A stretch of 64,000 bases of DNA from Chitinophagaceae bacterium (GTDB taxonomy: Bacteria; Bacteroidota; Bacteroidia; Chitinophagales; Chitinophagaceae): assembly GCA_016706055.1 (NCBI GenBank), contig JADJKL010000012.1:124001-188000 (forward strand), given 5' to 3'. Position numbers and translations under genes: made by a program. How positions within the stretch are numbered: the stretch's first letter is position 1; each line of letters starts with the position of its first letter. The notes under the pieces were generated by a model. The model saw only the letters and a list, made by a program, of their open reading frames with translations, ran no database searches and had not been told where the DNA came from. Positions 29,071-36,947 of this stretch are shown one piece after another.

Positions 29071-29591
29071 ATGAAGAAAATTATTTTCGCATTAATCCTT
29101 ACTCTTGGTTTAGCAACTATTTCCTTTGGGCAGAATCAGTACGAAGTATTGATTGAAGGGAAAAATGAAAAGTCGTTAAAAGGAATTATTTCGCAAGAAG
29201 TGCTATTAAACGATACAAGTTTTAAATGGTATGCAGAAAACCTGAAAGGCTATACGCCTAATGCTGGTGCAGTAACTAGCTTGAAAAAACATGCAGATTC
29301 CATACAGTTATTAGTGTTTATGGGTACATGGTGCGAAGATTCACATAACATTATTCCCAAGTTTTATTCATTGCTCGAAACCTCAGCATTCTCCAAAGAA
29401 AAGTAACGCTGATTGGAGTGGACAGAGCCAAGAAAACACTGAGTCATCTTACCGAAGCGTTGAACATTACCAATGTTCCCACAATTATTGTGATGAAGAA
29501 TGGCAAAGAAATTGGCCGTGTAGTAGAATACGGCAAATATGGCTTGTTTGATATGGAGTTGGGAGAAATCCTGAAAAAGCTAGATAACTGA
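29071..29591 (+). CDS. thioredoxin-like protein with signal peptide (frameshifted)
   Basis: Exported thioredoxin-fold protein. The signal peptide ends ISFGQ (about residue 21). The redox region reads VFMGTWCEDSHNIIPKF, with one cysteine and Ser in place of the second, so it may not catalyse dithiol exchange. At an A4 run (29399-29402) the frame ends prematurely. One added base restores KEKVTLIGVDRAKKTL and the later NVPTIIVMKNGKEIGR with the conserved cis-proline. Restored length is 173 residues. Function unknown. Confidence 0.8.
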
Positions 29592-29596
29592 TCCCG

Positions 29597-30409
29597 TTAA
29601 CGAATAGTATAAATCTCAACGCTGTCTTTCTTTAATGCATACAGCCTTGATGAAGTAAAGTTGAAGGCTTTGCTTTTAATAAGCTCTTCCGGCATTGTCC
29701 ATTCATCATACATAAAGTTGGTAATATCATAACGATACAATGTATCGGCTTTTGAACCAAAGATAAATTTACCCGTTACTTTAAAGTTTTGCCAACCCGT
29801 AATGATAATATTATTTTTCAGTGCGCCGTAGTAGTCAAACACATTTATACCATTTGCTGAATCGTAGATGTAAACATATTTATTCTCGTCAAATATTTTT
29901 GTTGGTGTAATAGCTCTGTTGAGCAATAACCTGAAGTCTGGAGTTTCTTGCAACAGTTTTCCATCTTCGTCAATCTTTTTTAATTTATTTTCCAGTTCGT
30001 CGTACACCCATATTTTATTATCGTACGACTGGGCAATAGCTCTTGCCTGAAAAATGTTCTGCTTTCGCAGATCAATTGTATTTACCACATTCAAAAATCG
30101 GTCGAGCATTACAACTGTAGCAAAATCCTTGTAAAATAAAACCACTTTCAGCGGATTAGAAACATCTACCAACGTTGCTTTTCCAAATTTTTTAACATCG
30201 TTGAAAATTGCCACCGAATCTCCATTAGCATTATACTTTCTTATTTGATTACGGCTGTTGAGAACATAGATATTATCCAGATTGTCTACTGTGAAATCAA
30301 CGATATCGCCTTTCACTACTTTCAGTAATTGAAAAGAGGTATCGGATTGAGAAAAAGCTGTTATGCCTATTAAAGTAAAAAATGCTATGAATAATTTTTT
30401 TTTCATCAA
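29597..30409 (-). CDS. secreted beta-propeller-like hypothetical protein
   Basis: 270 residues, with a signal peptide ending TAFSQ (about residue 21). Regular strand repeats such as VDFTVDNLDNIYVLNSRNQI and KIWVYDELENKLKKID suggest a six-bladed NHL/YWTD-type propeller. There is no enzymatic motif. The start overlaps the lpxH stop by 4 bases (ATGA type), so the two are co-transcribed and co-translated. A role in the envelope is plausible but not shown. Confidence 0.7.
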   Translation of the reverse strand: MMKKKLFIAFFTLIGITAFSQSDTSFQLLKVVKGDIVDFTVDNLDNIYVLNSRNQIRKYNANGDSVAIFNDVKKFGKATLVDVSNPLKVVLFYKDFATVVMLDRFLNVVNTIDLRKQNIFQARAIAQSYDNKIWVYDELENKLKKIDEDGKLLQETPDFRLLLNRAITPTKIFDENKYVYIYDSANGINVFDYYGALKNNIIITGWQNFKVTGKFIFGSKADTLYRYDITNFMYDEWTMPEELIKSKAFNFTSSRLYALKKDSVEIYTIR

Positions 30410-31179
30410 TTGCGGATGATTTTTTCATCCATTCCTTTGTATGATTTTAACTCCAATTTTTCTCCGTCAAATACAGCATACGTAAAATACCTGATCCAAT
30501 CGCCGAGGTTAACATACTTGCTTGAGCCATTTAGACGATAATCTATCGGTAAGTGTCTATGCCCAAACACAAAAAAATCAATTTTTTTTTGCTGCAACAT
30601 CTCTTTACAATAAATAATAAGCCATTCCTTCTCTTCGCCTAGAAAAACTTCTTCCGTAGAACCTGTTTGTGCCCTGCTTCTTCTACTCATATAATGTGCC
30701 AAGCCCATCCCAGCAACTGGTGGCAGCAATCCAAACAACCATTTACTTACAGGATGTCTAAAAATTTTCTTTAATCGCTTATAACCATGGTCGCCTGGAC
30801 CCAATCCGTCACCATGACCAATCAGGAATGTCTTTCCGTTTCTTTCAAATTCTTTTGGCTCAAAGTAAACAGGAATATTTAATTCCTTTTGAAAATAATC
30901 CCTCATCCACATGTCATGATTGCCTACAAAAAAATGCATGGCGATACCAGCATCCGATAATTCTGCTAATTTTCCCAGTATTCTTGTAAAACCTTTTGGA
31001 ACTACTTTCCGGTATTCGTACCAGAAATCAAACATATCACCAACCAAAAATATTTCTGAAGCTGTATATTTTATTTCGTCAAGAAACTGAACAAGGATTT
31101 TTTCTCTTTCAAGGCTGCCGGTGTGATCCGGAGCACCGAGGTGAAAGTCGGAGAGAAAATAAATATTTTTTTTCGCCAT
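30406..31179 (-). CDS. lpxH: UDP-2,3-diacylglucosamine diphosphatase
   Basis: Lipid A biosynthesis hydrolase at the inner face of the membrane, cleaving UDP-2,3-diacylglucosamine to lipid X. The ATG at 31179 is used; a TTG at 31200 would add seven unrelated residues. The calcineurin-like metal ligands are all visible: Asp11 and His13 in DFHLG, Asp47 in GDMFDFW, Asn86-His87-Asp88 in GNHD, and GHGDGLGPGD and GHRHLP further on. 257 residues, the normal size. Downstream it overlaps the propeller-protein gene. Confidence 0.88.
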   Translation of the reverse strand: MAKKNIYFLSDFHLGAPDHTGSLEREKILVQFLDEIKYTASEIFLVGDMFDFWYEYRKVVPKGFTRILGKLAELSDAGIAMHFFVGNHDMWMRDYFQKELNIPVYFEPKEFERNGKTFLIGHGDGLGPGDHGYKRLKKIFRHPVSKWLFGLLPPVAGMGLAHYMSRRSRAQTGSTEEVFLGEEKEWLIIYCKEMLQQKKIDFFVFGHRHLPIDYRLNGSSKYVNLGDWIRYFTYAVFDGEKLELKSYKGMDEKIIRN

Positions 31180-31211
31180 TATATTTTCTTCAACTTTCAA
31201 AAGATGATAAA

Positions 31212-31754
31212 TTATTTGGAGAACAATTGATAGCTACCTTCTACAAAAGCATCGCTTCTTTTATCCCATACTCTAAAATAAACGGTGAAAGAGGTTGGCG
31301 GTGTCCCTTCTTTTAATTTCAATATCGCTGAGATAAAAATTACTTTAGAATCTTTAACTGAGACTCCATCAGGATATTTCTCAAAAAGATCGTCTTGTTG
31401 CAACACCACATCTCCTTTTTCATTTAGTATTTTCTCTGAAGCGCCGAGCAACACTTTGCCATTCTCTTCTTTCCAATCAGTAGCCATTTGCAATCGCAAT
31501 TGTATTTTCCCGTTAAAATCAACAACATTATCATCCGGCACTTTTTCTCCGCTCTCTAAAAACAAGTAAGCTTTTTCTACTTTAATGTCGCTTGTCTTTA
31601 ATTGGATATTATTATAAATTCTTGCTCCGTCTTTTTCAACAGCTGTCCCCTTCTCCTTGTCTTCTTTTTTCTTGTCACCAACAGAGCAACTAAACTCACA
31701 TGACTGTAGCGTAAATAAAATGCATATAGCAATAAAGAAAGAGGATAGTTTCAT
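31212..31754 (-). CDS. hypothetical lipoprotein
   Basis: 180 residues. The lipobox LQSC places Cys19 as the lipidated residue. A Lys/Glu/Asp-rich linker (about 26-42) follows, then a beta-rich domain with no recognised motif. It sits 33 bases upstream of lpxH on the same strand and 4 bases after the gamma-glutamylcyclotransferase-like gene, so all are probably one operon. Function not recognised. Confidence 0.65.
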   Translation of the reverse strand: MKLSSFFIAICILFTLQSCEFSCSVGDKKKEDKEKGTAVEKDGARIYNNIQLKTSDIKVEKAYLFLESGEKVPDDNVVDFNGKIQLRLQMATDWKEENGKVLLGASEKILNEKGDVVLQQDDLFEKYPDGVSVKDSKVIFISAILKLKEGTPPTSFTVYFRVWDKRSDAFVEGSYQLFSK

Positions 31755-31757
31755 TAG

Positions 31758-32183
31758 CTATTTTTTTGCATTCAGGTATTCCAACATATCTCCGGAAAGT
31801 ATTTCTTTTTTTCCTGCAATGCTGCCGTTAAACCAATAAATCCATGCATTGGTTGATTGGTTATTAATCAAAACAGGTGTAACCTCCCGACGGTATAGCT
31901 GCATTTCATCTGCCTCCACAGTCACTCCTTCATAATCATCCAACTGACCAATGGCCCAAGAAAATTCATGTTCATTTTTTGCCTGATATAATTCGCCAAT
32001 AATTAGGCTGTCTTCAGTTGTAGGAACACCGGCAGGATAACTGCCCATATCAAACAGTTTACCTTGCACTTTTGCCTCGCCAATAAATTTGAAAAAGCGG
32101 CTGATGTATTCATACACAGGACTATGAAAACCACTCCGTAGAGAGCCGTAAACGAACAACTGGAAAACACCGGGATTTGTCAT
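31758..32183 (-). CDS. gamma-glutamylcyclotransferase-like (AIG2/GGCT) protein
   Basis: 141 residues, cytoplasmic. It begins with the family motif FVYGSLRSGF (the glycine-containing substrate-binding loop) and has the later conserved QLDDYEGV, where the acidic residue is usually catalytic. Family members form pyroglutamate from gamma-glutamyl substrates, but many in bacteria are uncharacterised. It is followed by a lipoprotein gene after 3 bases. Confidence 0.85.
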   Translation of the reverse strand: MTNPGVFQLFVYGSLRSGFHSPVYEYISRFFKFIGEAKVQGKLFDMGSYPAGVPTTEDSLIIGELYQAKNEHEFSWAIGQLDDYEGVTVEADEMQLYRREVTPVLINNQSTNAWIYWFNGSIAGKKEILSGDMLEYLNAKK

Positions 32184-32209
32184 GGCATAAAGATAAGCTA
32201 AGAGTGATA

Positions 32210-32225
32210 CTTCGACAAGCTCAGG
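32210..32225. repeat. fragment of dispersed repeat
   Basis: CTTCGACAAGCTCAGG lies in the 88-base gap between the lutC-like and gamma-glutamylcyclotransferase-like genes. The same motif is familiar as a multicopy intergenic element in Bacteroidota genomes; this is recalled, not checked. Confidence 0.4.
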
Positions 32226-32271
32226 AGAGAAAAGGAGATAACAATTCCAAAGACAGAAATGCTATTGCATA

Positions 32272-32655
32272 TTATACTTCCACCAAAAACAAATACACTT
32301 CTTTAGGTCCGTGGACACCTACAACTAATGTTTTTTCAATATCGGCTGTGCGGCTGGGACCGGTGGCAAATGTGAGCATAGATGGTAAATGAGCCCCATA
32401 CTTTTCAACTTTGTGCCAATCCTGTTTTTTAATCAGACTGGCCAGCTGAAAAGCCAGTTCCTGCTGATTGATACAGTAAATGAATTTACCCTGGAGTTTG
32501 GTAAACTGTTCCGCAAATTCCACTTCGGCATCCTGTTCCAGTGGATGAAAGATAGACTGATTGCCTTCGCTTTGCGGAAATGGCAAAGGCGTTGAGTGAC
32601 TCAACGCCTTGCGAATTTTTTTCAACATATTTTCCTTGGAAGGAGAAACATTCAT
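32272..32655 (-). CDS. LUD domain protein LutC-like, with internal in-frame loss
   Basis: Related to LutC/YkgG, a component of the lactate-oxidation complex. It has the N-terminal SKENMLKKIRKAL opening and the C-terminal signature FATGPSRTADIEKTLVVG. The protein has 127 residues, whereas LUD proteins of this type have about 195. The text jumps from LIKKQDWHKV directly to EKYGAHLPSM. This skips the central LUD strands, including the ARTG(S) segment, so the fold is unlikely to form. The reading frame is kept. The junction is near 32405-32410. lutB is far away, at 52-53 kb. It lies 10 bases after ftsH on the same strand. Confidence 0.82.
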   Translation of the reverse strand: MNVSPSKENMLKKIRKALSHSTPLPFPQSEGNQSIFHPLEQDAEVEFAEQFTKLQGKFIYCINQQELAFQLASLIKKQDWHKVEKYGAHLPSMLTFATGPSRTADIEKTLVVGVHGPKEVYLFLVEV

Positions 32656-32665
32656 ATTTGTCTGC

Positions 32666-34780
32666 TTATACAGATGGTGCTAAACCTATATTTCCTGTTT
32701 GTTCATCTGTTGATTTATCATCTTCTTTGGTTGGTTCTGCAACGATTGCATTCTCATCCGAAACTTCTGCAACAACATCATCAACCAAAGATTTTTTTTC
32801 TTCAAATGGCCTTTTACCAATCAATGCTTCCACATCACTTTGGAATAATACTTCTCGTTCTAATAAAGCTGTTGCTATTTTTTCTACTTCTTCTTTCTTC
32901 TCAACTAGCAACTTTTTCGTTTTGATATAGGCATCCTCAATTAACTTACGTACCTCATCATCAATCATCCTTGCTGTTTCATCAGAATAAGGTTTGCTAA
33001 AAGCATTTTCCTGCTGCGGATCATAGTAACTTATATTACCCAGTTTCTCACTCATACCATACACAGTAATCATTGCATAAGCTGTTCTGGTAATTTGTTG
33101 CAAATCGTTTTGAGCACCGGTCGAAATTTTATTAAAGAAAATCTCTTCGCTGGCTCTTCCGCCCAATGTCATACAAATCTGATCGGTAAGCTGATCAATA
33201 TTATACAAATATTGTTCTTTAGGAGTGTATTGAGCATATCCTAATGCAGCAGAACCTCTTGGAACAATCGTAACTTTTAATAAAGGATAAGCATGTTCAA
33301 GATACCATCCGCAAACAGCATGTCCTGCTTCGTGGAATGCAATTATCTTTTTCTCTTCAGGAGAAATGATCTTGTTTTTCTTTTCTAATCCACCAATAAC
33401 CCTGTCCACCGCATCTTGAAAATCCTGCATATCAACGGCTTCCTTATTTTTTCTTGCAGCAATCAATGCAGCTTCATTACAAACGTTGGCAATATCTGCT
33501 CCGGCAAATCCGGGAGTTTGCTCTGCCAGTTTATGAATATCTAACGTCTTCGAAATTTTAATTGGTTTCAGATGCACTTTGAAAATCGCTTCACGGCCAA
33601 CTAAATCTGGTTTGTCAATTGTAATCTGTCTGTCGAAACGACCCGGTCTTAACAATGCTGTATCCAATACATCGGGACGGTTAGTAGCTGCAACAACTAT
33701 AATTCCAACATCTGTTCCAAAGCCATCCATTTCAACCAACAACTGATTCAATGTACTTTCTCTTTCATCGTTACTCATCATTGCATTCTTTCCTCTTGCA
33801 CGGCCAATGGCATCAATCTCATCTATAAATATAATACAGGGAGCTTTTTCTCTTGCCTGCTTAAATAAATCTCTAACACGGCTTGCACCAACACCCACAA
33901 ACATTTCCACAAAATCTGAACCACTCAAACTAAAGAATGGAACCTGTGCTTCACCTGCAACTGCTTTTGCTAATAATGTTTTACCAGTGCCCGGAGGGCC
34001 AACTAATAAAGCACCTTTTGGAATTTTACCGCCGAGATTAGTATATTTTTTAGGATTTTTTAAAAAATCAACAATCTCCATCACTTCTACTTTTGCTTCA
34101 TCCAATCCAGCTACATCTGCAAATGTGATATTAACTTTTGTTCCTTTATCAAATAATGTTGCTTTTGATTTTCCGATATTGAAAATTCCACCTGGACCAC
34201 CAGCACCACCACCGGCACCTCCGCCCATCTTACGCATTAACAGAATCCAAAGACCTACAAATAATAAAACAGGAAGTAAGAATTGCAGAATTCCACCAAA
34301 CCAATCTTTTTCACTTGAAACCTCATACTTTACTTGTTGACTAGATGGAATATTTGATTGCTGATAAAAATCATCCATCTGCTTTTCAAAGTCGCCTGAA
34401 TATTTAAAATACATTTGCGGTCCTTTCTCATTTATTTTCCCACTTATTTCTTCATTTAATTTTACCTTATTTTTTTCAAGCCCGGCTTTGGTTAAATAAA
34501 TCTTGACTGTTTTTTTATTGTCAATAATTTCATATTTGCTAACATCGCCAGCCACAATAAGGCTTTTAAATTCTAAATTGTTTGTTTTGGCCATATTAGG
34601 AGAAAATGGACCGAAAAACTGAAACCCAATCAATACTGCAAAAATGATTGCATAAATCCAGTAAATACTGAATTTAGGGCCTTTCTTAGGAACCTTATTC
34701 GGATCATCTCCACTACCTGGAGGTTTGTTGCCAAATCTTGGTGGTCTGTTCTCGTTTCTATTGTTTGATTCTTGTGACAT
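32666..34780 (-). CDS. ftsH: ATP-dependent zinc metalloprotease FtsH
   Basis: Hexameric inner-membrane AAA+ protease degrading membrane and regulatory proteins. 704 residues: transmembrane segments at about 40-58 and 164-182, Walker A GPPGTGKT (261-268), Walker B IIFIDEID (316-323), the second region of homology around VVAATNRPDVLDTALLRPGR, and zinc motif HEAGH (483-487). The C-terminal 40 residues are acidic and low-complexity. The Gly-rich linker after the second helix (GGGAGGGAGG) is typical of the phylum. It follows rsfS on the same strand. Confidence 0.97.
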   Translation of the reverse strand: MSQESNNRNENRPPRFGNKPPGSGDDPNKVPKKGPKFSIYWIYAIIFAVLIGFQFFGPFSPNMAKTNNLEFKSLIVAGDVSKYEIIDNKKTVKIYLTKAGLEKNKVKLNEEISGKINEKGPQMYFKYSGDFEKQMDDFYQQSNIPSSQQVKYEVSSEKDWFGGILQFLLPVLLFVGLWILLMRKMGGGAGGGAGGPGGIFNIGKSKATLFDKGTKVNITFADVAGLDEAKVEVMEIVDFLKNPKKYTNLGGKIPKGALLVGPPGTGKTLLAKAVAGEAQVPFFSLSGSDFVEMFVGVGASRVRDLFKQAREKAPCIIFIDEIDAIGRARGKNAMMSNDERESTLNQLLVEMDGFGTDVGIIVVAATNRPDVLDTALLRPGRFDRQITIDKPDLVGREAIFKVHLKPIKISKTLDIHKLAEQTPGFAGADIANVCNEAALIAARKNKEAVDMQDFQDAVDRVIGGLEKKNKIISPEEKKIIAFHEAGHAVCGWYLEHAYPLLKVTIVPRGSAALGYAQYTPKEQYLYNIDQLTDQICMTLGGRASEEIFFNKISTGAQNDLQQITRTAYAMITVYGMSEKLGNISYYDPQQENAFSKPYSDETARMIDDEVRKLIEDAYIKTKKLLVEKKEEVEKIATALLEREVLFQSDVEALIGKRPFEEKKSLVDDVVAEVSDENAIVAEPTKEDDKSTDEQTGNIGLAPSV

Positions 34781-34853
34781 ATTTTTTTCTTATTGTTCCT
34801 GCTAAATAATGATTAACTAATCAAAAAGTTGTAGCAGGCATTGTTTTTTAACA

Positions 34854-35279
34854 TTACTCATTATGTTCTTGGGCTGCTGCATCACTCCACATTTCTTCTA
34901 ATTGATAGAATTTCCGTGTTTCATGCAGCATTACATGTACTACTACATTTACGTAGTCCACCAACACCCATTGCAATTGCTGAAACCCTTCGTGATGATA
35001 GGGCTTTTCATCGCAATTTTCTTCTACCCGATATTCTATATTATCTGCAATAGCTTTTACCTGAGTAGAATTATTTGCTTCGCAAATAATAAAAAAGTCT
35101 GCCACCGCTTCATTAATTTTCCTAAGGTCAAGAGAGATGATATGCTCACCTTTCTTTTCCTGTATAGCTGCAATAATGGTTTTGATGATTTTCGAATTCT
35201 TCGTTAACCGTGCTGCTCCTGCCTTACCGGCAGGCAGGCTTTTCTTTTTGCGGTTGGACAGTGATTCCAGTTGTTCCAA
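34854..35279 (-). CDS. rsfS: ribosome silencing factor RsfS with repeat-derived insertion
   Basis: Binds ribosomal protein uL14 and blocks subunit joining when nutrients are scarce. 141 residues; the family core starts at about residue 28 (IIKTIIAAIQEKKGEHIISLDLRK) and includes ADFFIICEANNSTQVKAIAD and YVNVVVHVM. The N-terminus holds SLPAGKAGAARL, translated from a GC-rich palindrome (35218-35238), which is not part of the usual protein. It is divergent from birA and upstream of ftsH, an arrangement common in Bacteroidota. Confidence 0.93.
   Translation of the reverse strand: MEQLESLSNRKKKSLPAGKAGAARLTKNSKIIKTIIAAIQEKKGEHIISLDLRKINEAVADFFIICEANNSTQVKAIADNIEYRVEENCDEKPYHHEGFQQLQWVLVDYVNVVVHVMLHETRKFYQLEEMWSDAAAQEHNE
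35218..35238. repeat. GC-rich palindromic repeat inside rsfS
   Basis: CCTGCCTTACCGGCAGGCAGG differs from the palindrome at 27180-27199 only in the centre (TTA for TG... in place of the second G). It is translated in frame as LPAGKAG. Confidence 0.75.
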
Positions 35280-35393
35280 ATAGAAATTATTTTTCGTTGA
35301 TTATATATTGTTTAAGAACAGGTTGCGTCGAAATGAGACGAATAATCAGACCTAATCCATAAACTTCATTACTTTGTCAAAAATAGCAATTAA

Positions 35394-36155
35394 TTGCCAC
35401 AACCTTCCGACATACAAACCATTGGTACGCCATTCGTTGAACTGCAATCGGTTGACAGTACCAACAACTATGCCCGGCAACTGATTCATGCGGGAATGGC
35501 ACAAACCGGAATGACCATCTTTACTCATGAGCAAATAGCAGGAAAAGGGCAAAGAGGCAAGGTTTGGGCATCGCAAAAAGATGTAAATATTGCTCTCAGC
35601 ATAGTTATAACTCCAAATCCATTAAAAGTTACACAACAATTTCAATTAAGTGCTTGTGTTGCCGTGGCATTGCATCATTTTTTTGTAAAACATGCTGGCG
35701 ACGACAGCAAAATAAAATGGCCCAATGATCTTTACTGGCAGGACAGAAAGGCAGGCGGAATACTAATAGAGAGTATCGTTGGCAGCGGCGGCAATTGGGA
35801 CTGGGCAATATGTGGTATCGGTATTAATATCAATCAAACATCTTTCTCCACTGATTTACCAAACCCGGTTTCATTAAAACAAATAACGGGTAAAGATTTT
35901 AAAGTAGTCTCGTTGGCAAAAGAACTTTGTAGTTGCTTGGATGAAAAATTTCAGGAATTAATTAATTCAGGATTTGAACCAATCTATAATCAGTACTTGA
36001 ATCAACTTTATAAGCTAAATGATAAAGTGAGACTAAAAAAAGACAGCCGTGTATTTGAAGCAATAATTAAATCTGTTTCTCTTGAAGGGAAATTAGTTGT
36101 TCAACATGCAATAGAAGAGGAATTCAATTTTGGGGAAGTTGAATGGGTTATTTAA
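35394..36155 (+). CDS. birA: biotin--[acetyl-CoA-carboxylase] ligase
   Basis: Attaches biotin to the carboxyl carrier protein. 253 residues with the class I catalytic domain: SVDSTNNYARQL, the adenylate loop GKGQRGKVWAS, and KWPNDLYW with the biotin-binding lysine. A short SH3-like C-terminal domain (about 205-253) follows. It lacks the N-terminal DNA-binding domain of E. coli BirA, so it is not a repressor. The start is a TTG, because a stop codon directly precedes it and the next ATG lies inside the domain. A TACTTTG element 20 bases upstream may be its -7 box. Confidence 0.92.
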   Translation: MPQPSDIQTIGTPFVELQSVDSTNNYARQLIHAGMAQTGMTIFTHEQIAGKGQRGKVWASQKDVNIALSIVITPNPLKVTQQFQLSACVAVALHHFFVKHAGDDSKIKWPNDLYWQDRKAGGILIESIVGSGGNWDWAICGIGININQTSFSTDLPNPVSLKQITGKDFKVVSLAKELCSCLDEKFQELINSGFEPIYNQYLNQLYKLNDKVRLKKDSRVFEAIIKSVSLEGKLVVQHAIEEEFNFGEVEWVI

Positions 36156-36472
36156 TCAATTTTGTATTTTTTCAGCAACTCCACATTCTTTTCATTTTTC
36201 CGGGCATCTACTTCAAAGCGATTGTTATAGTAACCATTCTTCATCCAATCGAAAAGGTATTTGTATACAAATCCAACTGAACCATGTTGCTTGTATTGTT
36301 CCACATGTTGCAGCTCATGGCATACCCAATCGGTATCTTTCAGAAATTCTTCCCTTGTTGTATTATGAAGGTGAATAGTGCTGCCAAATACAATAGCTAC
36401 TTTGGCTGACTTCATTTTCGCAGCAGCAATTTTTGCCAGCCATGAGTTTTCTTTAATACTTACCGTTTTCAT
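36152..36472 (-). CDS. small HExxH-containing putative metallopeptidase
   Basis: 106 residues, cytoplasmic or small and soluble. It carries HELQHVEQYKQHG, an HExxH zinc motif (His-Glu-x-x-His) like that of DUF4157-type proteins, followed by a YLFDWMKNGYYNNRFEVDARKNE region in which Glu could be the third ligand. No signal peptide. It is one base from bcp on the same strand and overlaps birA by 4 bases at its end. Catalysis has not been shown for most such proteins. Confidence 0.7.
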   Translation of the reverse strand: MKTVSIKENSWLAKIAAAKMKSAKVAIVFGSTIHLHNTTREEFLKDTDWVCHELQHVEQYKQHGSVGFVYKYLFDWMKNGYYNNRFEVDARKNEKNVELLKKYKID

Positions 36473-36473
36473 T

Positions 36474-36941
36474 TTAAACAGTCTTCATGCTTTCAATGAT
36501 TTCTTCAGCATGAGCTTTATTTTTTGGTCGCAGAAAAACTTTACGGATAATCCCTTTTTCGTCAATTACAAAAGTAGTACGTAACACACCCATATATTTA
36601 TTGCCAAACATTTGCTTTTGATCCCACACACCATATTTTTCTAAAATGGCATGAGACGGATCGGCAATTAGAGTAAAAGGTAATTTGTATTTCGCTTCAA
36701 ACTTTTTGTGCTTTTTTGCTTCATCAGGACTTACTCCAATCACTTCAAATCCATTCTTCTTCAGCAATGCATAATTATCCCGCAAGTTACAAGCTTGTAT
36801 AGTGCAGGTTGGCGTATCATCTTCTGGATAAAAATACAAAGCCACTTTTTTCCCATTGTAAGCTGATAATGAAACTTTATTATCGTTTTGATCTTTACCT
36901 GTAAACGCAGGAGCCTTATCGCCTTCTTTCAATGTTATCAT
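36474..36941 (-). CDS. bcp: thiol peroxidase, BCP type
   Basis: Cytoplasmic peroxiredoxin reducing hydrogen and organic peroxides. 155 residues, full length. The active-site region reads DDTPTCTIQACNLRD, giving peroxidatic Cys46 and resolving Cys51 (the atypical 2-Cys BCP arrangement). The usual Gly after the Thr is replaced by Pro-Thr, a common variant in the phylum. It is 6 bases from the downstream end of the M23 gene on the same strand. Confidence 0.94.
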   Translation of the reverse strand: MITLKEGDKAPAFTGKDQNDNKVSLSAYNGKKVALYFYPEDDTPTCTIQACNLRDNYALLKKNGFEVIGVSPDEAKKHKKFEAKYKLPFTLIADPSHAILEKYGVWDQKQMFGNKYMGVLRTTFVIDEKGIIRKVFLRPKNKAHAEEIIESMKTV

Positions 36942-36947
36942 TCTTAA

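Noticed and set aside
33807..34340. Plus-strand open frame of 177 codons inside ftsH
   Set aside because: Antisense shadow of the Walker A/B region.
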